Source: an uncultured Saprospiraceae bacterium
Lineage (GTDB): Bacteria; Bacteroidota; Bacteroidia; Chitinophagales; Saprospiraceae
Assembly: GCA_937139495.1 (NCBI GenBank)
Contig: CAKZQC010000015.1
Coordinates: 1-64,000, forward strand
Length of the DNA: 64,000 nt
Direction: 5' to 3'
Shown: in pieces, positions 53,712 through 61,485 of the stretch
How positions within the stretch are numbered: position 1 is the first letter of the stretch
Layout: every line of letters begins with the position of its first letter
The notes under the pieces: generated by a model
Told to the model about the DNA's origin: nothing
The model's database searches: none
Seen by the model: the letters and a program-made list of their open reading frames with translations, nothing else
Translations under genes and position numbers: made by a program

Positions 53712-55748
53712 ATGAGTTTTGTCTATCCTTGGTTTTTGTGGGCGTTAGCTGCTTTAGCGATTCCTATTATCATACACTTGTTTCATTTTCGTCGATTCAA
53801 GACTGTCTATTTTACCAATGTTCGATTCCTAAAGGAAGTCAAAGAACAAACTTCTGCACGTGCCAAAGTGAAGCACCTCTTGGTGTTGCTAGCACGTATG
53901 TTGGTGCTGGCTGCCTTGGTTTTGGCTTTCGCAATGCCTTATATACCTAGCCCTGGAGGCACGGTCAAAGAGGGTAGCAAAGATGTGAGTATTTTCTTTG
54001 ATAACTCCTTTAGTATGGCTGCCGAATCGGAAGATGTACGCCTGCTGGAGAAAGCTCGTACACGTGTGCAAGAAATTGTATCCGCCTACACCACCGAAGA
54101 CAAAATACAAATCATAACGGCTGATTTTGAGGGGCGTGATCAACGATTGCTCTCCAAAGAAGATGCGTTGACTCGACTACAAGAAGTACAAATATCGCAC
54201 AACGTAAAACCATTGTCCAAGGTATTAGCTCGCCAAAAGCAAGCCCTGAGTAGTGGCAAAAATGCCAACAAAGAAGTGTATATGGTTTCTGATTTTCAGA
54301 AAAATATTACTGATTTGGAAGTGTATAACGATACAACGGTTAACTTAACATTGGTGCCGTTGCAATCGGTGCAGAACCAGAATGTGGCAATCGATACCGC
54401 TTGGTTTCAGTCGCCTGTACAGAGTCTCAACCAGCCAAATCCTTTGGTAGTTAAGATACGCAATCTCTCAACAAGCGAAATACCAAATGTACGCTTGAGT
54501 TTGTCTATCAAAGGACAATCAAGACCTATTGGTACACTGACGATACCTGCCCAAACAGCGGTGTATGATACCATAGATGTACCTGTACTAGAGACAGGTT
54601 GGCACGAAGCCAAAATTACAATTACCGATTTTCCGATAGAATTTGACAACGATTATTACTTTGCGTTCAATGTCGATGAGCAAGTAGATATATTGCAAAT
54701 ATATGGCACTACGCCCAACCGTTTTGTATCGGCTAGTTTCAAGGATAACGATTATTTTAAGTCAACGACTCAATCGGTCGGTAAGTTGGATTATTCCCAG
54801 TTTTCGAGCTACGACTTGATTGTACTGGACGAATTGGTCAATATCCCTTCGGGCTTGGCAAGTGAACTATATGGTTATGCCAAAGATGGGGGCAATGTGG
54901 TGATTTTTCCGCACCCTGAGGCTCAATTGACCGACTACGGCAACTTGACACGCACCTTCAATGCAAACAGCTATGCCGCTCTCGAAAAGAAAGAGCGGAA
55001 AGTATCGTTTATTAATTTTGAAGAATTTATTTTTAATGATGTCTTTGAAGAGCGTCGCAATAATCTAAAGCTGCCTGTATCGCAATCTAATTTCAAAATA
55101 GCAAAGCGTGCCACGAGTGGCGAAGAAGTGATTTTGCGTTATAGAGATGGCAATACCTTTGTAGGCAAATACCGCACAGGCAAGGGGCATTTGTATTTGA
55201 GTGCGGTTCCTTTAGGAATAGATTACTCTAACCTAGTGAGTGAAAATGGCGAAATATTCGTACCCATGCTTTACAAAATGGCACTTTCTACGACCAGTGC
55301 CGACAAAATTGCTTACACCATTGGCAAAGATGCCGTGCTAGAGACGGAAGCACGTACGTCCAATGCCGAAATGGTCTATAAACTGAAAGGTTCGCAAGAA
55401 GAGTTTATACCCGAACAGCGTAATATTGGCACCAGAACCATATTGGGTATCAATAATCAAATCAAGCAAGCAGGTTTCTACAATTTATACTTGAATCCCG
55501 AAAAAACATTGGACAAATTTGCCTACAATTATGACCGAAAAGAATCTTATTTGGAGTTTTATAATTCTACGGAATTGGGGAATCTAGTCGGCAATCAAGT
55601 GGCAATTGTAGAGGGAACGAATACGCAAGATTTTGCCGATACCATTACGATGCAGAGCAAGGGGACGCCCCTTTGGAAATGGTGTTTGATTATCGCTTTG
55701 GTGTTTTTATTAGTAGAAACATTGCTGTTGCGTGTCTGGAAAGTTTAA
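53712..55748 (+). CDS. BatA-like aerotolerance membrane protein with VWA domain
   Basis: The N-terminal 90 residues match the BatA aerotolerance-regulator module: MSFVYPWFLWALAALAIPII, LFHFRRFKTVYFTNVRFL and a second helix LLVLLARMLVLAALVLAFAM. A VWA-like domain follows (KDVSIFFDNSFSMAAESE, about 98-115), then a long beta-rich extracytoplasmic region, and a last membrane helix (about 655-673). In Bacteroidota such proteins sit with Moxr/Bat operons; here no MoxR is in the window. Function: envelope stress or complex assembly, not proven. Confidence 0.9.
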   Translation: MSFVYPWFLWALAALAIPIIIHLFHFRRFKTVYFTNVRFLKEVKEQTSARAKVKHLLVLLARMLVLAALVLAFAMPYIPSPGGTVKEGSKDVSIFFDNSFSMAAESEDVRLLEKARTRVQEIVSAYTTEDKIQIITADFEGRDQRLLSKEDALTRLQEVQISHNVKPLSKVLARQKQALSSGKNANKEVYMVSDFQKNITDLEVYNDTTVNLTLVPLQSVQNQNVAIDTAWFQSPVQSLNQPNPLVVKIRNLSTSEIPNVRLSLSIKGQSRPIGTLTIPAQTAVYDTIDVPVLETGWHEAKITITDFPIEFDNDYYFAFNVDEQVDILQIYGTTPNRFVSASFKDNDYFKSTTQSVGKLDYSQFSSYDLIVLDELVNIPSGLASELYGYAKDGGNVVIFPHPEAQLTDYGNLTRTFNANSYAALEKKERKVSFINFEEFIFNDVFEERRNNLKLPVSQSNFKIAKRATSGEEVILRYRDGNTFVGKYRTGKGHLYLSAVPLGIDYSNLVSENGEIFVPMLYKMALSTTSADKIAYTIGKDAVLETEARTSNAEMVYKLKGSQEEFIPEQRNIGTRTILGINNQIKQAGFYNLYLNPEKTLDKFAYNYDRKESYLEFYNSTELGNLVGNQVAIVEGTNTQDFADTITMQSKGTPLWKWCLIIALVFLLVETLLLRVWKV

Positions 55749-55885
55749 AACCAATGGTGGGCGGTTATTTTGTTTGATTGTTGATTTTTGCCCTTGCAGG
55801 GCAATTGTTGAGTCAATTATAACTTGAACAGAGCTCGAAGAGCGAACAAACAATTGCTCGAAAGAGCGAATAAAATAAGGTAATT

Positions 55886-57106
55886 ATGAAAATTCTACAT
55901 ACCGCTGATTGGCATTTAGGACAGAAATTTCATTTCAAAAATAGAGAAAAAGAGCATCAGTTTGCTTTAGATTGGCTGTTGGAAACGATTCAATCGCTGG
56001 AAATTGATTTGCTGATTGTGGCAGGAGATATTTTTGATATGGACAATCCGCCAAACTATGCCCGCAAGTTGTATTACAATTTTTTGCAACGGCTCAATAC
56101 TACTTGTTGTCAAGAAGTGGTTATAGTAGCAGGTAACCATGATTCTGCCAATATGCTGGAAGCTCCCAAAGATTTATTGCAGCTTTTTAGGGTGCATGTA
56201 GTGGGGCATATTACGGACAACCGTTCGGAGCAAATTATAGAAATAAAAGATAAAGAGGGCAATTTGAAAGCTGTAGTCGGTGCGGTTCCTTACTTGCGTG
56301 ACCGAGATATTCGGCATAATGTGGCAGGCGAAACGAGCGAGGAGCGAGCCAGTATCCTCAAACGTGGCATTCGTCAGCATTACGAAGAGATAGAAACCGA
56401 ATTGGCGGTTTATCAAGACAAAAATGTACCGATAATCGTTACAGGACACCTTTTTGCGGCAGGTGGTGATCGTGGCGACCGCATCAATAGAATTCATATT
56501 GGCAGTTTAGACGTGATTGATGCATCTAGTTTTTCGGAGCAGTTTGATTATGTGGCATTAGGGCATTTACATCGAGTGCAACAGATAGACAAAAGTCGTC
56601 CTATTTGGTATTCGGGAGCGTTGATTCCGCTAGATTTTAGCGAATTGAATTACCAACAATCGGTTATTTTGGTAGAATTTGAGGGGAAGCAAATTACGAA
56701 TAGAAAATCTATAGCGGTAGCACTCCAACGCAAGTTGCGACACTACAAAGGCGATTTGGAATATATCAAAGCGAAGTTGTCGAATTTGGATACCGCTGGA
56801 GGTTTGCCAACTTGGCTCAAATTGGAAGTCGAAACAGACTTATCGTTGACAGCTATTGGGAGCGATTTGGAGGAGATACTCAAAGATAAATCAGCGGAAA
56901 TTATATTGCTACAAAAGCCTAGAAATACCGCTGCACAGCAAGAAGCAGCCGAGCAGCTTATTGTGAGTTTGCAAGATTTGGATACGCTTCAAGTCTTTGA
57001 GCAATGTATAGAACAAACAGCGAGCGTTTCGGCAGAAGAAGTAACGGAACTAAAAGGCAGTTTTAAAGAGTTGTTGAACTGGATGCAAGAACGAGATGAA
57101 GAGTAA
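55886..57106 (+). CDS. sbcD: Exonuclease subunit SbcD
   Basis: Mre11-like nuclease subunit of SbcCD, which cuts DNA hairpins and processes protein-blocked ends. Metallophosphoesterase motifs: KILHTADWHLGQKFHFKNRE, VAGDIFDMDNPP, IVAGNHDSAN, IVTGHLFAAGG and ALGHLHRVQQI. Then a C-terminal capping domain (about 270-400). 406 residues is normal. The partner SbcC usually comes directly after it; here a desaturase follows and no sbcC is in the window. Hairpin-rich repeats in this genome would be natural substrates, though this is speculation. Confidence 0.94.
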   Translation: MKILHTADWHLGQKFHFKNREKEHQFALDWLLETIQSLEIDLLIVAGDIFDMDNPPNYARKLYYNFLQRLNTTCCQEVVIVAGNHDSANMLEAPKDLLQLFRVHVVGHITDNRSEQIIEIKDKEGNLKAVVGAVPYLRDRDIRHNVAGETSEERASILKRGIRQHYEEIETELAVYQDKNVPIIVTGHLFAAGGDRGDRINRIHIGSLDVIDASSFSEQFDYVALGHLHRVQQIDKSRPIWYSGALIPLDFSELNYQQSVILVEFEGKQITNRKSIAVALQRKLRHYKGDLEYIKAKLSNLDTAGGLPTWLKLEVETDLSLTAIGSDLEEILKDKSAEIILLQKPRNTAAQQEAAEQLIVSLQDLDTLQVFEQCIEQTASVSAEEVTELKGSFKELLNWMQERDEE

Positions 57107-57134
57107 ATTTGGCTGATGTAAAAAAAATCCCAAC

Positions 57135-57917
57135 ATGACCCAACAAGAAATCCTAAAAAAAGTGCCTTGGCGAGATCTCCGAGAAATGTCAAAAAATGAA
57201 ATAATAATTGAAAATAATTTGACGCTTCCATGGTTGTTCTTGTCCTTACTATTGGCTTATCACGAGCATTATTTTTTGGCATTACCATTTTCTGGATTCT
57301 TTTTCCTAACAGGTTTACGACAAGTACACAATGGTTTTCACAATGCTTTAGGTACCAATCGTTTTTTGACTTGGCTAACCCTTTATCTCAACAGTATATT
57401 GATGATTAGTTCGGTTCATGCGATTGAGTTCAATCATTTGAGGCATCATCAACACTGTTTGTCGCCAGATGACTACGAAGGCAAATCGGCAACCATGACT
57501 TGGTATGGAGCCATATTATATGGCCCTATACACGTATTCAAAATTCATGAAGTGACGTGGAAGTTAGGCAATAAAATGTATCGACGAAATATGCTATTGG
57601 AACTGTTTTCTATTAGTACTTTTGCAGCACTTGTTTTCTATTTCCAAATTCCGTGGCTGATTTATCACGTGTCAGTAATGGTATTTGGTGAGTTGTTGAT
57701 GTCGTTTTTTGCGGTATGGTTGGTGCATCACGACACACACGAAAGTCCAGACTTCGCAAGAACTCAACGAGTAGGCTGGAAAAATAAATTGACTTTCAAT
57801 ATGTTTTATCATTTGGAACATCATTTGTTCCCTGCGGTTCCTACCACCAAATTGCCCGAATTAGCAAAGAGAATTGACCACTTTTTGCCCGAAATAAATA
57901 AAAAAAATACCTTTTAG
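57135..57917 (+). CDS. Fatty-acid-desaturase-like membrane protein
   Basis: Integral membrane di-iron enzyme of the desaturase/hydroxylase superfamily. Three His boxes in order: VHNGFHNALG (HNGFH), FNHLRHHQHC (HLRHH) and FYHLEHHLFPAVP (HLEHH), with four or so membrane helices between (about 28-65, 87-105, 150-185). It could desaturate or hydroxylate a lipid or carotenoid; the exact reaction is unknown. It begins 28 bases after sbcD. Its stop lies within a family-1-like end sequence. Confidence 0.85.
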   Translation: MTQQEILKKVPWRDLREMSKNEIIIENNLTLPWLFLSLLLAYHEHYFLALPFSGFFFLTGLRQVHNGFHNALGTNRFLTWLTLYLNSILMISSVHAIEFNHLRHHQHCLSPDDYEGKSATMTWYGAILYGPIHVFKIHEVTWKLGNKMYRRNMLLELFSISTFAALVFYFQIPWLIYHVSVMVFGELLMSFFAVWLVHHDTHESPDFARTQRVGWKNKLTFNMFYHLEHHLFPAVPTTKLPELAKRIDHFLPEINKKNTF

Positions 57918-57923
57918 ACACGT
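57912..57923. repeat. Possible remnant of a family-1 end
   Basis: TTTTAGACACGT resembles the family-1 right end (TTTTAGACACGCTC). The TAG stop codon of the desaturase gene lies inside it. It is short and could be chance. Confidence 0.3.
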
Positions 57924-57947
57924 TATTAGACTCAACTCTTGTTTTTC

Positions 57948-59009
57948 ATGAAATACCTGTTACTTTTTTGCTGCTTTTTTAGTTTGTTGCCCATGGCAAT
58001 GGCTTGCAATAGCCAGATACACCACTCGGTGTTGAGCCATTATAATCATGCACACGTGATTGTGCGAGCCAAGGTCGTCAAGGTCGGAAACCCCAATAAA
58101 AAAAATTATAGTTTTGAAGTAGTAAATAAGGAAGAGCGTAGCTTTTTTGTGAAGTTTGAGATAGAGCAAACGTACAAAAATACAACCTTGGAAACAACGG
58201 AAATTATTGTCGGGAAATCGCCCGATGATTATGCGGAATATGAAGTGGGCAAAACCTATTTGATTCATGCGTACCCTGATGCCCGCTACGATTTTCTGCT
58301 GGTTGGGCAAGGTATATTGTGCAGCGATAGTACTGCCATGGCGGCGTATGAGTTTATGTATAGTATGCCACTAAATTACACAGGTTATATCGAAGAAATA
58401 TCGAAATTTGGGCGAGTGCGTGCCGCAGGTAAGCTAGTCAATGGTATCGCTGAAGGCGAATGGAATTATTATGGATGGAGTGGCGAGCTGCAAATCAAAG
58501 GCAGTTATGAAGAGGGCGAAGAACTAGGCGAGTGGCAATATTATCACCATACAACCGATGCAGCTTATTTGATATTGGAACAAATCTATTCGGGGGCTTA
58601 TTACGAGTGGAGTCAAGAATATAAATTGGTGGCGATGGATAGCAATTTGGTCGGCAAGTTCAATAAAAGTATTACCTATTTGCTAGAAGGAAAACCGATG
58701 GTAGAGCGTTATTATTATAATCAAAAAATACTGCAACAAACGGCTCAATTTCGCCAAGGTTTTTTGAATGGTACCGAAAATACGTTTGCAGAAAATGGCG
58801 ACACGCTGAGTCAATACACTTTTGAGCGTGGTCGTTTAGAAGGAGCTTTTTTTAGTGTACAGCACTTGCCTAGTAAAGAGGGGGTAACCTTGCGTGTAGT
58901 AGGACGTTATCATCAAGGAAAAAAACAAACAGAAACACATTGCTACTATGAAAATGATGTGCTGTATAGCGAAAAGAAAATTATAGAAGCAGGTAAATTG
59001 ATTGAGTAA
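57948..59009 (+). CDS. Secreted protein with YwqK/MORN-like repeats
   Basis: Signal peptide (1-20, MAMACNS end; Cys at about 20 may be a lipid site). A beta-rich N-terminal part (25-150, NTR/TIMP-like pattern, with YEVGKTYLIHAYPD) is followed by YwqK-type repeats: GKLVNGIAEGEWNYYGWSGE, GSYEEGEELGEWQYYHH, and later FRQGFLNGTENTFAENGD. These are found in antitoxin-like and surface proteins. I chose ATG at 57948 over an upstream in-frame TTG. Function unknown. Confidence 0.7.
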   Translation: MKYLLLFCCFFSLLPMAMACNSQIHHSVLSHYNHAHVIVRAKVVKVGNPNKKNYSFEVVNKEERSFFVKFEIEQTYKNTTLETTEIIVGKSPDDYAEYEVGKTYLIHAYPDARYDFLLVGQGILCSDSTAMAAYEFMYSMPLNYTGYIEEISKFGRVRAAGKLVNGIAEGEWNYYGWSGELQIKGSYEEGEELGEWQYYHHTTDAAYLILEQIYSGAYYEWSQEYKLVAMDSNLVGKFNKSITYLLEGKPMVERYYYNQKILQQTAQFRQGFLNGTENTFAENGDTLSQYTFERGRLEGAFFSVQHLPSKEGVTLRVVGRYHQGKKQTETHCYYENDVLYSEKKIIEAGKLIE

Positions 59010-59013
59010 TATT

Positions 59014-59345
59014 ATGGACGCAATTTTTGAAGCAATAGTGGTGCCGATTTTAGGACTGATAGTCCGTCTATATGGCTACATACTTGGTTATTGGATGGAT
59101 TTGTGTTCGCTGATAGCAGGCAAAAAAATTGCCTTTGGCTACAATAATAAAAAAGAATTTGGAGACAAAGGTTTGTTGACTTTTGGTATCTTAGTTTTTT
59201 CAATGCCTTGTTATTTCTTATTTGGTTGGGTAGGAGGCTTTTTTTTGGTTTTTTAATACTGTCTGCTGTTATGATTTTTGGGCAGTTGATTATTAGGTTA
59301 GTTACAACCAATGAGAAGGCAAATGATGACTTATTGGATAATTGA
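59014..59345 (+). pseudogene. Small membrane protein with a frameshift in a T8 run
   Basis: No family known. The first part (ATG 59014 to a stop at 59254-59256) has two hydrophobic helices: AIVVPILGLIVRLYGYILGY and LLTFGILVFSMPCYFLFGWV. It then hits a stop right after a run of eight T (59239-59246). In the -1 frame the sequence continues FLILSAVMIFGQLIIRLVTT and ends NEKANDDLLDN at 59345, like a natural cytosolic tail. So one T is missing or the ribosome or polymerase slips there. It starts four bases after the YwqK-type gene stop. Confidence 0.55.
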
Positions 59346-59396
59346 TTTATAACTTTGTATTCTTTTATTCTGCTTGGCACAAAACTAGCTATGAAT

Positions 59397-59621
59397 AGAG
59401 GTTATTACGAATAGATTCGTATGTCAAGAAAAATATCTTTTTCCGATTCATTTCATAAATGCTCGACTCATAGCTAAGGCTATGTAATCCACTAGTGGCA
59501 CTCTTCGCTAGATGTTCTCTGAACATCTACCCTTTGGGTTCGCTCGTGCGTGTGCGTTTATTTCATCAATCAAAAAAATCTATCTTCTTGCCCTCATACA
59601 ACTCCATTCGTAATAACCTCT
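59397..59621. repeat. Family-2 inverted-repeat element, copy C
   Basis: 225 bp; ends AGAGGTTATTACGAATAGAT and ATTCGTAATAACCTCT, flanked by AAT on both sides (59394-59396, 59622-59624). The interior holds CATAGC-TAAG-GCTATG and TAGATGTTC-TCT-GAACATCTA hairpins. The sub-terminal CGTATG...CATAC arms pair too. The tip hairpin is shared with the family-1 copy at 6413. Confidence 0.75.
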
Positions 59622-59658
59622 AATATAAAAACAATTCCTTAACACAAAACTAGAAATT

Positions 59659-60411
59659 ATGAAAACCAGTATTTTGACTACCTTTTGTTTGTTTTTATTA
59701 GGCAGTAGCCTATCTGTAATGGCTCAATCTGTTGACGACCCTGAGACACCTTATCACGACCAAGAAGTTGGATTGCTCAAAAAAGGCAGCAAGTATATAG
59801 ACGCCTACCAAAAAGCGTACAAAAAGAAAAACGGCGAAATGCCCAAGCTGAATTTTGAAGAAGCAGAGCTGGTTGGATTGGATTTGAGAGGTATGAACCT
59901 CGAAAATGCGAATTTTAAAAATGCTGATTTACGAGGCGTGAAATTTGGAACGAAACCCTCTAAATTGGTACCCGAATACGATGACGAAAAGCGATTGATG
60001 GAAAATGAAACACCACCAGTACCTGCGTCTAATCTGAAAGGAGCCAATTTGCAAGGGGCAGACATGGGCGAATATAACAAAGAAGTAGCCGATTTGAGTT
60101 TGGTCAATCTCGAAAATGCCAATCTTTCGGAAGCAGATATGACAGGAGCAAAGTTTGTCAAAACAAATCTGAGACGTGCCAACCTCTCTGGAGCAAGTTT
60201 AGTAGGTTGCAATTTCCGTAAGGCAGACATGACACTTGCTGATATTTCGGAAGCAGATGTCGAAAACTGTACGTTTGATCGTACGATTATGATTCAGACT
60301 AATATGGCTGGCACTAATGTGGACGAAGCCGTAATGGAAAAAGTTATTTTGACCAAAAAAGCATTGGAAGATAGTAAAAAAAGAGCCGATAAAGACGAAG
60401 ATGGTTTTTAG
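59659..60411 (+). CDS. Secreted pentapeptide-repeat protein
   Basis: Signal peptide (1-22, ending VMAQS), then pentapeptide repeats of A(D/N)LxX form: LVGLDLRGMNLENANFKNAD, ANLQGADM, LENANLSEADMTGAKF, RRANLSGASLVGCNFRKADM. About 20 repeats in two blocks (70-95 and 125-225), separated by a proline/acidic linker. The repeats form a right-handed beta-helix. Secreted members have unknown roles. C-terminal tail basic then acidic (KKRADKDEDGF). Confidence 0.85.
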   Translation: MKTSILTTFCLFLLGSSLSVMAQSVDDPETPYHDQEVGLLKKGSKYIDAYQKAYKKKNGEMPKLNFEEAELVGLDLRGMNLENANFKNADLRGVKFGTKPSKLVPEYDDEKRLMENETPPVPASNLKGANLQGADMGEYNKEVADLSLVNLENANLSEADMTGAKFVKTNLRRANLSGASLVGCNFRKADMTLADISEADVENCTFDRTIMIQTNMAGTNVDEAVMEKVILTKKALEDSKKRADKDEDGF

Positions 60412-60444
60412 AAAATAGATTACTTTTGAGGGTTTACATAAAGC

Positions 60445-60484
60445 AAACGCCTCTTTGTACACAAGTACAGAGAGGCGTTTTATC
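60445..60484 (+). terminator. Terminator after the pentapeptide-repeat gene
   Basis: A 16-bp stem starting AAACGCCTCT and ending AGAGGCGTTT with TGTAC/GTACA inside and loop ACAA, followed by TTAT. It may serve the convergent SDR gene too. Confidence 0.85.
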
Positions 60485-60543
60485 GTTTAGTAGGTAGTTA
60501 ACGTAAGTGCCCATTACTTATGTCCACTTACTTAGAATTTCTA

Positions 60544-61215
60544 TTACCACTTCAATTTTCCCTTGCCTTCTACGTCCCAAAAAACACCGGATTCAAAATC
60601 ACCCGTTATGAATTTGGTAATTCGTTTAGCGGATTCTTTGGGTGTCAGATTGCCGTTTTCGTTCATAGGCGAAATATTAGTTTTGACAAATCCAGGGTGA
60701 ATAATGGCTACTTTTTGGTCATCAGCCAAGCGATCGACCATGATGCTGGCATACATATTTAGACCTGCTTTGGATACTCGGTAGCCAACAGAATCCGTCC
60801 GTTTTCTATCGTCGATAGAGCCCATTCTGGAAGAGATAAAAACAACGGTTGCACCTGTGCGCAATTGTTTTTCGAGAACTTCTGTTACGAACACCGTACC
60901 CGTCAAGTTGACGGCAAGCGTTTGTTCGAAGGTATGGCGAGAAGGTCGAGAGGTATTGAGATCAGGACCAATTCCTGCATTATTAATCAATAAGTCAATT
61001 TTGATACCTTTCTGTTCTATTTTTTTGCCGAGGCTCTCTACTGTCGTGTGGTTGGAGAGGTCAAGGGCAAAACTCTCAAAATTTTCGTTTTCAATAGCGT
61101 CAACCGTTCCGTTTCGGCTGGTGCCATAGACTTTGTAGCCGTCTTTGAGTAGTTGTTGAGCCAATGCCAATCCGATGCCATTACTGGCTCCTGTTATAAA
61201 TGCTGTCTTTTCCAT
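60544..61215 (-). CDS. Short-chain dehydrogenase/reductase
   Basis: NAD(P)-dependent oxidoreductase with Rossmann fold. Cofactor motif TGASNGIGLALA (residues about 8-19), NNAGIG (near 78), catalytic Ser in VFISSRMGS, Tyr and Lys in YRVSKAGLN, and IHPGFVKT. I chose the start at 61215 (MEKTAFITGASN) because the SDR motif follows at once; an in-frame start 38 codons upstream adds hydrophobic residues. 223 residues. Substrate not known. Confidence 0.93.
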   Translation of the reverse strand: MEKTAFITGASNGIGLALAQQLLKDGYKVYGTSRNGTVDAIENENFESFALDLSNHTTVESLGKKIEQKGIKIDLLINNAGIGPDLNTSRPSRHTFEQTLAVNLTGTVFVTEVLEKQLRTGATVVFISSRMGSIDDRKRTDSVGYRVSKAGLNMYASIMVDRLADDQKVAIIHPGFVKTNISPMNENGNLTPKESAKRITKFITGDFESGVFWDVEGKGKLKW

Positions 61216-61485
61216 AGTGATTTTTTTTGATGGTTGTTTTATTTTAATAAAAGGAAAAATAACAGCAAAAGGTTTAGCAAAAAAGAGAAGATAGGATTGA
61301 AAGGGAAAAATAAAGCTCAAAAGAACCATAGACTGAGTCTAAATAAGATTATTAGTTATAATAATTGCCTAAAAAAATGTATTTTCGCACGAGACAGATG
61401 GACTAGAACTACTACTAATACAATTGGCAGCAAGCTACCCATTGAGCATATTTTTTACTAATCCAATAAAGATATTATCCATACT

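Noticed and set aside
6413..59621. CRISPR array as an explanation of the repeated sequences
   Set aside because: Repeats are dispersed over 50 kb, have inverted ends and target duplications, and there are no spacers or cas genes.
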